64,000 nt of DNA from Aldrovandia affinis (lineage: Eukaryota > Chordata > Actinopteri > Notacanthiformes > Halosauridae): the NCBI GenBank assembly GCA_029706075.1, contig JAINUG010000055.1, positions 930,001-994,000 of the forward strand, in the 5' to 3' direction. The notes beneath the pieces are model-generated. The model saw only the letters and a program-made list of their open reading frames with translations, did no database searches and was not told the DNA's origin. This document shows positions 11,931-24,069 of this stretch, piece after piece. The position numbers and the translations under genes were made by a program. How positions within the stretch are numbered: the stretch's first letter is position 1; every line of letters begins with the position of its first letter.

Positions 11931-12180
11931 CTGACAGTTTTTTTACTACTTCAAAAACCTTCTGTGTATTCGGTATCTCGCTTCCCCTCCCCTTCACTCC
12001 ATAATCGCTGTGGAGACGTTTCGCCTCGTCCTACGCACGTTCTCTGTCTTTCACTGCTTTTCCCGACAAGGAAGACAATCGTGTCTTCTGGGAGACAAAA
12101 AGCCAGTCGCAAAGCGCTTCATTACCAGGAGGATATTACCCTAGTTTTTTCATGTCACCGCGGGAGATACATTTACCGAA
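11931..12180 (+). promoter_or_regulatory. wnt10b: Putative wnt10b promoter/5'UTR
   Basis: This is the sequence immediately upstream of the wnt10b start codon, with several CpGs and no upstream coding exon. The transcription start cannot be placed from sequence alone. Confidence 0.4.
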
Positions 12181-12254
12181 ATGGGAATATATCATGAGCG
12201 CTGGTGGGAACGGATCTTGATTTTGGCCACTGCGTTAACGTCACCCGCATTCAC
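12181..12254 (+). CDS. wnt10b: wnt10b coding exon 1 (signal peptide)
   Basis: ATG at 12181 opens [20 protein letters not shown], a short N-region and a hydrophobic core. The exon ends before GTAAGT at 12255 with two bases of a split codon (AC) completed by G in exon 2 to give Thr. A second ATG at 12195 is out of frame and soon meets a stop. Confidence 0.85.
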
Positions 12255-12666
12255 GTAAGTTTACAAGATATAGCAAACTAGTTATGGGACTGCGCAAATG
12301 CTGAGAGTAATAGTAAAAGAGTTGGACGAGAACGACAGGAGAAAGACGCAGAAGGGAATAATTAGGTACGAGTCCAAAAAAATTACTATTTCATATGTTG
12401 AATATGGATTAACTATGAACGGACAACACCACAAAGAGCTCATAATATGACTCGTTTTGAAGCGACGGTGGTGGTAGAGATGATGATGATTGGCGCTTGT
12501 TTTTCGGGGATTTTTGGAAGCAACATATGAACGTCGTTTTGCTTCATTGTTATGCTGATATACTACTGTGAAGGAAGGATACTGTAGACGTTTACGATAA
12601 TATAATACAAATTATTTGGACAAGCATACTCAATTTAACTGTCCGTTTTTCCGACATCTGCGCGCG

Positions 12667-12757
<91 letters not shown>

Positions 12758-15700
12758 CTGAATATGTTGCGCGAGAATGTTATTTAACGGATACTGTATC
12801 CAATAATGTAATACGCACATCCAAAAGTCAGCACTGATTCCGGACAGGTAGTAAAATCATATTAAGGAAAAATATATGCAGGATATTTAACTATTTGTTA
12901 TTACCCAGTGGGCATCTGACGGTCTATTGGATCATAGTTATACCTTTGTATTTCCGACGCAACTATTCAGGCGACGCAACTATACTAGTCTGAATTCGGG
13001 CGTTTCATAAATGTAATTACAATGCCTGGTTACACCATGACATAAAATTAATTTCAAGACCATTGCAAATGGACAACCAGACAACGTCCCACCAAACGCC
13101 AGTAAGAGGTCCTTGCCAAACGTTGGTTGTTGATTACCTTCTGGTCAAGTCGCAAATATAACCTTGTAATGACGTTTAGACAAATATGTTATAGAAAAGT
13201 GTGTTAGCAGAAGAATTCCGAACATTTGAATCGACATGTTGTCGAAATGTAATTAAAACAAGTGGCTAGACCGTCACATATAGAAATGAATAAAATGATG
13301 AATCACTAGTAGCCTATATTAATGGCTCTTTTTCACAGTAGGCATCAGTTTAACGTCTTAGTGGTGACGCTAAAAGAGTTGTTAATCGTATGTCCATTAT
13401 TTTTTAATCATGAAGTACAACGCATCTGTTATATTTAGTAATACAATATTAATAATAATCTTATATTTACCTATAGCAGTGCTATCGTACTACTCCTATA
13501 GGCTACTGGGAATTCTTATGGACACCCACTGTAGGGGTGTTTACCCAAATGTAACCAACATCCATGTCAGATTTACAGAAATGAAACAGAAATTTGATTA
13601 TATTTATATGGGTAAAACAGGATGAATAGGATGAATATGTAGCATAACTTACTTTTCGTTTGAAAGATAAACATTTGTATGTGACACTCGCTCGACTGTT
13701 GCGTGCGTTGTAATTGAGAGGCCATTCTGAAGTCCTGAATCACCAGGTAGCCTACGTTCAAACTGAAAGTGGTGGATAAACACCATCGTATTGTAAATCC
13801 ACATCAATCGCACAGGAAAGGTAAAAACACCCACGGCTTGATATATCTCTTCTGTTGCTGGTTGAGAGTTAACATACTAGAATATAGTGCTTGGCCTTCT
13901 GCGGTGCTGCTTCAGTGTGTAGTACCGATAGAAGATAAAACAATATTGTAACTACGACGTGTATTTACTTGTTGCAGGTAGCAGAGTTAGAGGGCGTGTC
14001 CTATATATGTTAGTCAATATCATGAAATTGTGCTTAGAATTTAGACATTTAGCTACACTAACCCCTTTTGCCTCGTCCCTTTCCAGGGTCCTGTGCAATG
14101 ACATCCTAGGCCTGAAGGGGGCGAGGGACCCGGTGCTGACCCCTAACACCGTGTGCCTGCAGCTTGCGGGCCTGAGCAAGAGGCAGATGAGGCTATGCGT
14201 GCGCAGCCCTGACGTGACAGCCTCCGCCCTGCAGGGAATCCAGGTGGCCCTGCATGAGTGCCAGCACCAGCTCAAAGAGCACCGCTGGAACTGCTCCTCC
14301 CTGGAGAGCCATGGCAAGCTGCCCCATCACAGCCCTATACTCAACCGCGGTGAGTGGCACAGCATAAGTGTAGTATAATGGTCCTCTACGGGAACTTGGC
14401 TGGTTTGATTCGCAGGTTGGGCACTGCCGTTGTACCCTTGAGCAAGGTACTTAACTTGAATTGCTGTATCTCTGGATTGTATGTAAATAAATATCAAGTG
14501 TCATTAGAGTGTGTGCTAAATGCATGTAATGAAATGTAATGCTCCAATATATTATTACAAATACCTCCCATCTTCAATTAACAGTTATACAAATTTTCAA
14601 GACCATTCCCCCATACCTCCTTTTAAAGTCCCCCATTTACCATTGGCTCCCTTACATATTTACACTGAAACTCCCCCCAATAAATGTTCACAAACCCCTG
14701 GATTTGGGGGGGTTAAACTCCAATTGGCAACCATGGATATGGGTTACTAACTGACAGAGGGGTGTGGTTAGCAAGAAATGTGCCACTTGTAGAGGTTAGT
14801 TAGTGTGTAGGTGGCGTGGTCTTTGAAAAATTGAGCTCTCTAGCCCGATTAGGGCATGTGAATATGTAGCCCCAGTTCTGTGTGTTTACGTGAGGTCACA
14901 GGGTACAGAAGTTAATGTTTGTAAGGACTGAGAGTCTGTGGTCATTATGGGAAACCACAGAAAAAAAGTGTCAAACTCTCAGGCCCATATTCATAAAGTG
15001 TCTCAGAATAGATCAGAGCAGATCCAGGATCCTGTTGATCCAAGATCAGTTTAGCCTTTTAGCTCATAAAGGATAAGCTTTGGATACGGATAGGGGGAAA
15101 CCTGATCCTAGATCAGCACTCTGAGATGCTTTATGAATACGGGCCTCAGTGCTGCATAGGTATTGCGTATGCCCCGTCAACCTGTAACTTGCCATCCTAC
15201 TATTTGGGGTTGTAAGTGGTGGGATCAGGACTGGCAGTGTGGTAGCACTTAGAGCCACCAGGATGGGGCCGGGGGCAAGTGGTGGAGGTGTGTAGCTGTA
15301 TGATTGAATCACCTGGATTTGAGCATTTCTACCTCCACCTTCTACCTCTTCTACCATGTTATGGAGTGTGACAGATGGCTGACGCTGACACAAGGGCCCG
15401 TGTCCCCCCTCCCCGTCAGGTTTCCGGGAAAGCGCATTCTCCCTGGCACTGATGGCCGCGGGCGTGGCACACTCGGTGGCATCGGCCTGCAGCCTGGGCA
15501 AGCTGAGGGGGTGTGGCTGCGAGGCCAAGCGCCGCCTCGACAACCACAAGATTCTCCTCAAGCTGCGGCAGCTGCAGCTCCAGACCCTGCAGCAGGGGGG
15601 CGGCGGGGCGGCGCAAGGGGGGCAGAGCCTGCCCCATCCCCTGGATCTGCAGCAATCGCACCAGCGCCACCTCCTGGAGGAGGCCCCCTCTTTGCAGGAC

Positions 15701-18700
15701 ACCTGGGGCTGGGGTGGCTGTAGCCACAATGCCCGCTTCGGCGAGCGCTTCTCCCGTGACTGGCTGGACCCGCGAGAATCGCCACGGGACATTCGTGCCC
15801 GCATGAGGATGCACAACAACCGCGTGGGTCGACAGGTGAGTTATTTTGGAATGCCCAATCATATTTTTTAAGCCATGCTCACTGAAATCCCCCGCTGTCA
15901 ATTCTGGATAGTGCAGACAAGCACGTGCTCTCCTCCGAAACACATGATGTCAGTCGCTGCTTCTTTTCACACTGCAGTTCACAAGTTGAGCTTGCAGAGA
16001 CATGAGTCGGAGGAAGACACTTCATGTGCAGCTTTATACCAGCAGCCTGACGTGGATGAAACATACGTTTGAGCATACATTTGAGCTTTCATACCTTTCT
16101 TGAGTGTTTGCAGACATCCCAGAGAGACAGATTTGTTAGGGTCAAGTTAGGGACAAGTTATGGTCCACGTGGCACCTTTTCAGTGATGTACTTGGTTGTC
16201 CATGCGAAACAGATGTTTTTATGCACATTTTCATCATATCAACCCTGGACCGTACTCTCTCCTTTAAGGAGCACATAAAAAACACAAAATCCAAAGTCGG
16301 TTCCCGAAACAACATCTTACAGAAACTGACCAACTCCAAATGGGGAGCCACAGCACACACATTAAGATCCACTGCTCTGGCTTTGTGCTATTCCTCTGCG
16401 GAATATGCATGCCCTGTTTGGGAGAGATCAACCCATGCCAAGAAACTTGACCCAGCATTGAACAACACCTGCCGCCTGATCACTGGCTGCTTGAAACCCA
16501 CCAACACAAGCAACTTGCACCTCCTCGCTGGCATTGCCCTGCTGATATCAGGCGGGAAGTTGCCAGCCGAGTCGACATAACAAAAGCTACTAGTGATGAG
16601 CATGCATCTCCTCCATGGATGTCACCCTCCGGCCCAGTGACTAAAGTCAGAAGAAGCTTTCTCAGCCATGTCCAGCCCCTAACAAAGTCGGGAAGAAACC
16701 AGAATCCAACTCTGGATGGGAAAGCTTGAAAATGACCCCCTCCAACTGTCATGGGAATACCCCCACTGAAGACCTTCCCCCTGGCCTAGAAGCACCATGG
16801 GCCCAGTGGAAAACACTCAACCGCCTGAGACGAGCGAGCGGGACGGTCAAAAGCTGCTCTGGCCAGATGGGGCTACAAGACTGGCCCAACCACCTGTGAA
16901 TGTGGTGAAGCAGACCACACTATGGAGCACTGCCTTGTCTGCTCTCTACTACCTTGCAGTGTTCAACAAAAATGCAAAGGACTGTGTACAGAAATGGGAA
17001 AATGTCATATAAACACCACGCTTCAAAGAAACGAAAAGAAGAAGAATCATATCATCCACACAGACCCTCATGGCGATACGGACACACAAATGATAAACAA
17101 ACCTTTAGTCTCTCATCACCTTCAAAAGTGTGTCTTGTTCAGCCTGCTGAAGTTGCCTGAAGGTAATAATATTATGACTATAATATTCATAATTCTACAG
17201 TTGCTGTGGTAAATATTTGCAACTCAAACTCTGAGAGTTATGGTAATAGTTTGCTATTCGATTTGTGCGCTAATTCTGCAAGAGTTATTATGTTAAAAAA
17301 GTATATAACACATACAAATTTGAATCAGAACTTTACTGAGAAACGCTGTGGTCTAGACTTCAGTAAGTCAGGAGCTGTAAAATGTTGACATGTGAGTGGA
17401 ACTTATGAAACTTATGAAAATAATGCAGGATATGGGACAGTCGGGTGGGGTGTCCAACTCAAGCACTTTCACTTTGCGCTGTGACAAGCCCCACCGTCCA
17501 GAATCAAATCCTGACTGTGTCAGCGCCGACTGTGGCCACAGGGTGGCGTATAAATGGCCATACCCTGGCCCAGGGAGGGATTTAGTCAGCAGAGTACTCA
17601 GTTAAATTCAGTTTATTTGTATAGCACTTTTAACAAGTACATTGTCGCAAAGCAGCTTTACAGAGTATGGAGCCTTAAATCCCCTGAAGAGCACGCCTAG
17701 GGCAACAGTGACCAGGAAAAACTCCCTGAAGGAAGCAAGTTTGAGAGAAACCACACTCTGGGGGGAGCCAATCCTCTTCTGGCTGGCACCAAAAAGATTA
17801 AGTGAAGGGGAAATAGTCAATACACAGGGGAGGGGAGTCAAGAGTACATAAAGGGCAGGCCGGGACAGGGGCAGGCAGCAGCAGCAGGGTAGCGTCGAAT
17901 GACCTTGTATGCTGTGGGAGTTAGATCCTCACCTCATCACCCGAGAGTGACTCCTCTGGTTGGGAGCTGCGCGTGTAGTGCAGGGGATTCTGTGAATTGG
18001 GTGGTGGAGAAGAAGTAACGGTTTGCTCTGTGTGTTTTGGTGGACGCGCTGGTCTTGGTTCTCTGTGGCTCAGTTGGTAGAGTACAGCATTGGCAACGCT
18101 TAGGTTGTGGGTTCAATTCCCACTGGGACCACATATACTGAAAAATATATGTATTCACTACTGTAAGTCGCTTTGGATAAAAGCGTCTGCTAAATGGCAT
18201 ATATTATATTATATATTATAGTCTGCACTTTCCCAAATTGACGGTGGATGTTGCAGTGATGGGCTGCACAATATGACTGGGCATCCCAAATTATGAAGAA
18301 AAAAATTAATAAACTCAAAAATATGTTCAAATCATGAATTAATAAAAGAGAGATTGACACAAAGTAAAGGCAAGCCTTTGAGGATTCCAGGGATGTCAAG
18401 TTTTTTCTCCCTGAGGCGATGTAATTTTGAGCTGTCAGCCAATTATAAAAGCGAAGCAGCGCCTATTGAGAGAAATAACATGATAAAATACTAAAAACAT
18501 GTCTTGCATTCTGGTGCGCACAACTTTCTAAGGTCAAATGAGTTTTAGAAAATTACCCCTCAAAGTATCTAAGGACTCTGAGAATGAATGAAAATATTTT
18601 TATTTGAGGACCAATGTGTAAAATTTTCATATTTTATATGTTTGTGAAACAAGGTTCCCATTGATATATAGATATGAAGCATAACATTAAACTTCAAAAA

Positions 18701-20221
18701 TGGTGTCCTGCTCTAAGAAGTCTGGACCTTTCTAACAATGTATTGTACAGCTTTCAGTGGTCAAATAAACCATTCCTGAACCTTGGACCTGTGAACATGT
18801 AAATGCATTAGCCCCCAAGTTGTAATGAGAGAGCAGTCTTTACTTCCTCTTTACACAACATAGGATAGCCCAGAAAGAAAGCCTAAAGGCAATATGAAAC
18901 GGTCTTTCTGGGGTTCATTGTCTCCTTTCATTGAATGTGCCATTTTCAGTTTTCAGTCATTTTGACTCATTCATGACACACTGTCCACAATTCTACACTT
19001 TACTGTCCTTTTAAGATCCTTGGGAGAATGACGCATTTGCCTGTACCTCCACGCGTTTAATGTATTTTAAATGTATTATTCAGTGTTTGTGTTGTGGTTT
19101 AATAACTAGGCTGTGAAAGGAATTGCCCATGAGGGACATTAAAAATGGAACGAATTGAATTGACCTGAATTGTCTTGGCTAAGGCCATCACAGATGGAGA
19201 AAGCACAGCGAAGGTGCAATAATTAGTGTAGACCCGAGTTTATGTGATAGACTGCTTGAAGAGAACCGGACTGTATGTTTAACACCGGTTAGCCTGTGCA
19301 GTGCGTTCATTTTTACAGTTGTGCCTGGTCAGAAAACGGCATCTCTCTCTCTCTCTCTCCCTCTCTCAATTTATTGTGTGGTTCTCTGTGGCTCAGTTGG
19401 TAGAGCACAGCGTTGGCAACGCTTAGGTTGTGGGTTCAATCCCCACTGGGGCCACATATACTGAAAAATGTATGCATTCACTACTGTAAGTCGCTTTGGA
19501 TAAAAGCGTCTGCTAAATGGCGTATATTATTATTATTATTATTGTGTTGCCAAAGTATAGTACACACGTTCAGAAACACAAAAATGACAATATTATTGAT
19601 CTCTTTCCCTGTCTCTCTCTTTCTTTGGCTCTATCCCTCACTCTGCGGCAGGTGGTGATGGACAACATGAAGAGGAAGTGCAAGTGTCACGGCACCTCCG
19701 GAAGCTGCCAGTTCAAGACCTGCTGGTACGCCGCGCCCGAGTTCCGGCTGGTGGGCGCCGTGCTGCGGGAGAAGTTCTCGTCCGCCGTCTTCGTGAACTC
19801 ACAGAACAAGAACAGCGGCGTCTTCAACCCCCGGGCCAGGGGCGGCACCAAAGGGTGGGGCGAGGGCGGGGATAAGAGCGGGCAGAAAAGGCGGGGCCAG
19901 GGCAGGGGCGGGACGGGCGTAGGGAAGGGGCGGGACGGGGGTCGACGGCAGCAGCTTCGCTTGTCCCACGACCTGGTGTACTTCGAGAAGTCGCCGGACT
20001 TCTGCGAGCGGGAGTCAGCCGTGGACTCCCCGGGGACGCTGGGCCGCGTCTGCAACAAGACGAGCGTGCGCACGGACGGCTGCGGCTCGCTGTGCTGCGG
20101 GCGCGGCCACAACGTGCTGCGGGAGACGCGCGGAGAGCGATGCAACTGCCGCTTTCACTGGTGCTGCTACGTGATGTGTGACGAGTGCCGCGTCACCGAG
20201 TGGGTCAACGTCTGCAAGTGA
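12181..20221 (+). CDS. wnt10b: Wnt10b, secreted Wnt ligand (4 coding exons)
   Basis: Exons 12181-12254, 14087-14349, 15420-15835 and 19652-20221 join in frame (phases 2, 1, 0) to encode 440 aa. All introns are GT-AG. The product starts with a hydrophobic signal peptide ([13 protein letters not shown]). It then shows Wnt family marks: RWNCSSLE, the palmitoleoylation loop [19 protein letters not shown], the CCGRGHN motif and the C-terminal [14 protein letters not shown]...VNVCK. Wnt10b is favoured over Wnt10a by [23 protein letters not shown] and ACSLGKL. The arf3 neighbour agrees. In known biology WNT10B binds Frizzled/LRP5/6 and activates beta-catenin signalling. Human WNT10B is 389 aa. The extra length here is mainly a Gln/Gly-rich linker in exon 3 and a Gly/Arg/Lys-rich insert in exon 4. 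No premature stop was seen. Confidence 0.95.
12672..12757. repeat. (TC)n(AC)n compound microsatellite
   Basis: About 31 TC units pass directly into about 11 AC units inside wnt10b intron 1. Confidence 0.95.
14087..14349 (+). CDS. wnt10b: wnt10b coding exon 2
   Basis: Acceptor TTTCCAG ends at 14086 and donor GTGAGT starts at 14350. It encodes NDILGLK to HHSPILNR, with the conserved HECQHQ and the glycosylation site NCSS. Confidence 0.95.
14386..14543 (+). repeat. Degraded tRNA-derived SINE (family 1)
   Basis: It holds GATTCGCAGGTTGGGCACTG, CTTGAGCAAGGTACTTAAC and a decayed tail (GTGCTAAATGCATGTAATG). It lies in wnt10b intron 2, 37 bp after exon 2. Confidence 0.75.
14981..15146. mobile_element. 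Palindromic MITE, family P copy 1
   Basis: Inverted ends: AGGCCCATATTCATAAAG on the left and the complement of AGGCCCGTATTCATAAAG on the right. The subterminal GATCTAGGATCAG is also inverted. It lies in wnt10b intron 2. A second, end-trimmed copy lies at 40762-40882. Confidence 0.85.
15420..15835 (+). CDS. wnt10b: wnt10b coding exon 3
   Basis: Acceptor CCCGTCAG, donor GTGAGT at 15836. It encodes [20 protein letters not shown] to [12 protein letters not shown] low-complexity stretch ([18 protein letters not shown]) replaces the shorter linker of mammalian WNT10B before [11 protein letters not shown]. Confidence 0.95.
16216..17045 (+). pseudogene. LINE reverse transcriptase C-terminal fragment
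   Basis: The + strand reads [17 protein letters not shown], then [15 protein letters not shown] and [16 protein letters not shown]. After several stops and shifts it ends with a [20 protein letters not shown] zinc-binding segment (about 16897-16945). This is the post-RT region common in Jockey-like LINEs of fish and invertebrates. The RT catalytic core is missing. It lies in wnt10b intron 3. Confidence 0.75.
17607..17840. repeat. Dispersed teleost repeat, family T copy 1
   Basis: It begins TTTATTTGTATAGCACTTTT and includes CAGGAAAAACTCCCTGAAGG and CCAATCCTCTTCTGGCTGGC. It matches 57698-57935 in the same orientation. The element class is not known to me. Confidence 0.75.
18057..18205 (+). repeat. 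tRNA-derived SINE (family 2), copy 1
   Basis: The head has a clear A box (TGGCTCAGTTGGTAGAGTAC) and B box (GGTTGTGGGTTCAATTCCC), so it could be mistaken for a tRNA gene. A SINE tail follows (GTCGCTTTGGATAAAAGCGT, CTAAATGG). It lies in wnt10b intron 3. Confidence 0.9.
18206..19378. other. wnt10b intron 3, no further element seen
   Basis: AT-rich intron sequence without recognisable coding, terminal repeats or RNA gene. A short (TC)n run lies near 19342. Confidence 0.4.
19379..19535 (+). repeat. tRNA-derived SINE (family 2), copy 2
   Basis: Near-identical to the copy at 18057 and in the same orientation: head TGGCTCAGTTGGTAGAGCAC, tail GTCGCTTTGGATAAAAGCGT, then a (TAT)n end. It ends about 115 bp before the wnt10b exon 4 acceptor. 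Confidence 0.9.
19652..20221 (+). CDS. wnt10b: wnt10b coding exon 4 (C-terminal half)
   Basis: Acceptor GCGGCAG ends at 19651 and the stop TGA is at 20219-20221. It holds the lipidated-serine loop CHGTSGSC, the Cys-rich C-terminus, and a basic Gly-rich insert at about 19830-19965 between FNPRARGG and [17 protein letters not shown]. The exon is strongly GC-rich, unlike the AT-rich introns. Confidence 0.95.
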   Translation: MVMDNMKRKCKCHGTSGSCQFKTCWYAAPEFRLVGAVLREKFSSAVFVNSQNKNSGVFNPRARGGTKGWGEGGDKSGQKRRGQGRGGTGVGKGRDGGRRQQLRLSHDLVYFEKSPDFCERESAVDSPGTLGRVCNKTSVRTDGCGSLCCGRGHNVLRETRGERCNCRFHWCCYVMCDECRVTEWVNVCK

Positions 20222-20374
20222 CCCCTCCCCGCGACACCTCTTGCGATTTAGGGCACCCGACACAGGCGTGAGGATAAAAGGGGTACGGTAAAGGTTGCAT
20301 CCTTCGCTGCATCTGTGCACAGCGGGGTGCGGAGAGCAAGCGGCACAGAAGGGCGGGTGCAACCCAGCCAGCCG

Positions 20375-20380
20375 AATAAA
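20375..20380 (+). terminator. wnt10b: Candidate wnt10b polyadenylation signal
   Basis: AATAAA 154 bp after the stop codon, followed by a T-rich stretch. It is the first such signal downstream. Others further on may also be used. Confidence 0.5.
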
Positions 20381-20399
20381 ATTTAAAGCGTTATCTTTT

Positions 20400-21300
20400 T
20401 TTCTTCTTCTTTAGGTTGTGGAAAAGTTGCAAAAACACTGTATGCTTGTGATTTTCGGTTGCAAACAGCTCCTTGAAACGTTTTCCCCGACAGGAAAATG
20501 CATATGGAACATGAAGTGCAATCTTTGAAAACGTTGCTACAACGTCATTATTCACCCCACCAAATCACAACCTTACACATTGTTAAAAAAAGTTGCAAGA
20601 ATTGGGAGCGTAGCTACCTAGCATTCCTCTTGTTCCATACAGAAAGCCCTACCTCAGGCGATTGGTTGAGCGTGGAGAAGGTTGTGACAATTTTCACCTC
20701 TCACCAGAGCAGCTTTTGTCGTACTCCCTTGCATTCTCCGTCCTGTGCCTATGGATAGCCACCATTGAAAATCACTATTTCTGCTACGTTTTCACAGAAT
20801 GTGAAAAGCACTGTAGGGCTGAAAAATCTGAGGTCAAGCCCCGCCCCCCTCTCCGTTTCTGACATTTTAAAATATATTATTCATTTATCTGTGTCCACCC
20901 TTTTCATGAAATCATCTGGGATGATTTTCTCTCCCCTGCTGTTGTTCCCAAAATGTCTCAGATTTGATTGAAACAGGGGGGTTGGGGTGGGGGCTCATGT
21001 CACATACACCCTGTCCCCTTGGCCTCCTTCAGCATGACAAAGATCCGAACCTCCAAACATCTGCTTTCATCTCCAGAACAAAGCAGTCAACAGCAGAAAC
21101 AAACAAACGTGAAAATAGCCACTATCATAATGCACAGTTTTGTGTACAGATTGTGTTGCAATATATATATATTTTTAAAATAAACAGTTATTTGCATAGA
21201 TATTTCAGTTTTGTTGTGAATGTTTCTATTTCAGTGAAGAGGTGTAATGGAGATAATTCATGCAATGTGAACTTAAGGAAAAGGTTGAGTCTGTGAGCAG
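20400..21300. other. wnt10b 3' flank, no further gene seen
   Basis: Mixed sequence with no recognisable exon. It could in part be an alternative long 3'UTR. Confidence 0.3.
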
Positions 21301-21315
21301 TTTAGTGACTAGTTT

Positions 21316-21494
21316 AACACTCTCCAACCCAGCCACAGGGTCTGCTGGATTTCGTAGTTGCTCAGCACTTGTCATCAATTAAAGCAGTTGGTTAACTCAC
21401 CTCACCTGGTTTCCTGGGTCTAAATTGATTTCTGTTGAAGGCGAAAACAAAAACCAGCAGACCACGCAACTCTCCAGCACCAGGATTTGCAAGC
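21316..21494. mobile_element. hAT-like MITE, family H copy 1
   Basis: It shares the internal block CTCACCTGGTTTCCTGGGTC, GTCTAAATTGA and AAACCAGCAGACC with copies at 41077-41281, 42582-42782 and 61020-61212. The termini are decayed. Confidence 0.7.
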
Positions 21495-22296
21495 CCCGAC
21501 TTAGTTAAAACTCTGATTTTTTTATGCTCTCTGATTCAATGACGGGCAAAGGGAAGTTGTTGGTGCGGAGTCTTAAGTTAGCCCACACTGCTGTGACCCC
21601 TTTCTTCTCAATACTTACACTGCATTCCAAGTGAACACAACTTTTTGTTGAAATCTGGCTGTGTTAGACATCTCCTTCTCAACACAATACTGTATTGTGC
21701 TGTGACAGTAGGGGAATTGAGGCACTTGCTTGATGAGGGGAAAGACCTACTTTTTATACATTGCTATTGGCCAGCAGAACAGAGAAAAGTGTGGAGAAAA
21801 ATGAAGAAAGAAAGGGGGGGGTGTGGATGGAATGAGAGGGGGTTCTGTATGTGGTTTGCATTTCTGCATTTCTTTATTATTTTGTTCCAAAAAACTGCTG
21901 CTGTTTCGATCATGTGTGAGACAGTGAGATAGAAAGACAGGATCTCTCTTTTTCCTCTTTTTATCTTTGTCTCTCTCTCACACTGCGGTCCCCACCACAC
22001 ACAGGAACATGCACACACTTGACGTGATGTACTAAAAACCAGAGAGTGTGAGGACAGAGGAGCTACAGGGAGAAGGAGAGTGACAGTAATTACACTGATG
22101 CAATATGCACATGCCTACCTGCTGTGTGGACGGACAGATTAGCAGATGCAAAGATATTCGCTGTTAGAAATATGGATTGGTGGAAAGATGGACAAACGCA
22201 GTCACTGACAGAAGGATAAACAGACACACACGTGTGTGCACATGTGTGCTCACAGATGTAGGTGGCTAGGATATATCAGCAATATGAAAATACTTA

Positions 22297-22658
22297 GCGG
22301 CGGCACGGTGGTGCAGTGGATAGCGCTGTCGCCTCACAGCAAGAAGGTCTCGGGTTCGAATGCAGGCCGGGGGCCTTTCTGTGCGGAGTTTGCATGTTCT
22401 CCCCGTGTCCGCATGGGTTTCCTCCGGGTACTCCGGTTTTCCTCCCACAGTCCAAAGACATGCACGTTAGGCTAATTGGAGAGTCTAAATTGCCCGTAGG
22501 TATGAGTGTGTGAGTGAATGGTGTGTGTGCCCTGCGATGGATTGGCGACCTGTCCAGGGTGTATTCCTGCCTCTCGCCCGGAACGCATGCTGGGATAGGC
22601 TCCAGCCCCCGCGACCCTGACCAGGAATAAGCGGCTTAGACAATGGATGGATGGATGG
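22297..22658 (+). repeat. tRNA-derived SINE (family 3) with 13-bp target duplication
   Basis: The head GCACGGTGGTGCAGTGGATA has A and B boxes (GGTCTCGGGTTCGAATGC). The body includes GTTTGCATGTTCTCCCCGTG and GCGATGGATTGGCGACCTGT, and the 3' end is (GGAT)n. A perfect 13-bp duplication ATGAAAATACTTA flanks it (22284-22296 and 22659-22671), which shows a LINE-mediated insertion. Confidence 0.95.
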
Positions 22659-22671
22659 ATGAAAATACTTA

Positions 22672-23188
22672 CAAAGGTGTGTGTGTGTCTGTCTGTCAAT
22701 CTGTCCTCCCCTGCCAGTGACATGTAGGGAGAGAAAAAAAATGAATTATAAAATGCTTTGGAATCTCTGGATAACTCTTGTGATTCTCATAAAACACCTT
22801 TGAATCTCACTCTTTGAATCCTTGAATTATTTGCAAAAGAGAGAGAGGGGGGGGGGGGGAGCATGCAGAACAAACACTAGAAATCAGCTACCAAGAAGAT
22901 AAAAGTTACTCTCTCAATGTGCAGGCCCAACGGGACTTGTGGCTTGTATTGATGGGGCACACTTTTGTAAACACTTCAGAGAAAAGGCTTCTTTCAGTTA
23001 TCTGCCCGTTCTCCTACCACCCACCCACCCATCCAACTGTAATATAATCCACACCAACTGCCCAACCCACTGAAATATAACCCACACCACCCACCCCACT
23101 CACTTTTTTCTGTGGTGATATAAACAAACATAAATTGAGTAAACCAAATCAAGAGTAAGCAAAATAAATCTACATCTGGACACTGTAG
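22672..23188. other. Intergenic DNA, no gene seen
   Basis: Contains a short TG run, a poly-G run near 22848-22859 and duplicated CCCACCC words near 23020-23100. No coding or RNA signal. Confidence 0.4.
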
Positions 23189-23488
23189 ATGGCAGTGTAG
23201 TGTAATGGTTTTGGTTTGGTTTGGTTTGCTTTATTTAGTTACATCTGTGATACAGGGTACACCAGAGTAATAATCTTGGTTAGGGAACTGGACTTGTAAC
23301 TCAGAGGTTGCTGGTTCAATTCCCAGGTGGAGCACTGTCGTTGTACCCTTGAGCAAGGTACTTAACCTGAATTGCTTCCATAAAAAAAAAAAATCCAGCT
23401 GTATAAATGGATTGTATGTAAAGAAATGTAAACAATGTAAGTCGCTCTGGATAAGAGCGTCTGCTAAATGCCTAAAATGTAAATGTAA
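23189..23488 (+). repeat. tRNA-derived SINE (family 1) with internal insertion
   Basis: The head GGCAGTGTAGTGTAATGGTT is split from GGTTAGGGAACTGGACTTGT by about 70 bp of unrelated sequence. The rest (CTTGAGCAAGGTACTTAACC, GTCGCTCTGGATAAGAGCGT tail) is intact. Confidence 0.85.
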
Positions 23489-24069
23489 AATATTCTTCTC
23501 TGTACGATTTTTGTGGTGTTGAAAGGAGCCAAGCTACACTGTCCCTGCATCCGTACAGGCTTCTCTCCAAAGGCACAGCAGACTGTACCTTAATACTATG
23601 CCCGTCAAAGGCAATGCACAACACCTGGGCAGATTATCAATAAACCTCACCTGTGTGTGTCTGAAGGCATCAGCTGTGCATGCCTGTAGGTGAGGCCATT
23701 GCTGTCCAAGGTCCTGAAGGCCTCACAAGCTTTTGAAAACAGCAGAACAAGTGACAGCAGCCAAAGAGGAAGAGCAGCCCACCACCTTCCCAGCAGCACA
23801 CCCCTCTCTCTGATTACAAAACAGCAAAACAAAACAAAAAGTCTTATTCCAGTCATCTTGTATTGCTGAAAAAGATTTATAGCTTTTATATAAAAGGATA
23901 TTGTTGATTGTTGTTGTGCATGTGGTGGAAAGTATTACTGCCTGAATAAGACATGAGTCAAAATGTGTTGCATGCTTTGCTTGTGCAGATATAGCTTTCT
24001 GAACTGTGTTACAGTTCGTCTGGGTAGGTTTTGGTAGTCTGTTCAGATCTCAGGGAACACGTGCCAACT

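Noticed and set aside
15064-15943. Long minus-strand frames opposite wnt10b exon 3
   Set aside because: Antisense shadows of a GC-rich coding exon. The + strand reads a conserved Wnt.
18057-18130. tRNA gene
   Set aside because: A and B boxes are present, but a SINE body and tail follow and a near-identical copy lies at 19379, so it is a SINE head.
19687-20145. 152-codon minus-strand frame
   Set aside because: Antisense shadow of wnt10b exon 4, Pro/Arg/Ser-rich without motifs.
12181-20221. wnt10a instead of wnt10b
   Set aside because: Diagnostic segments and the arf3 neighbour favour wnt10b.
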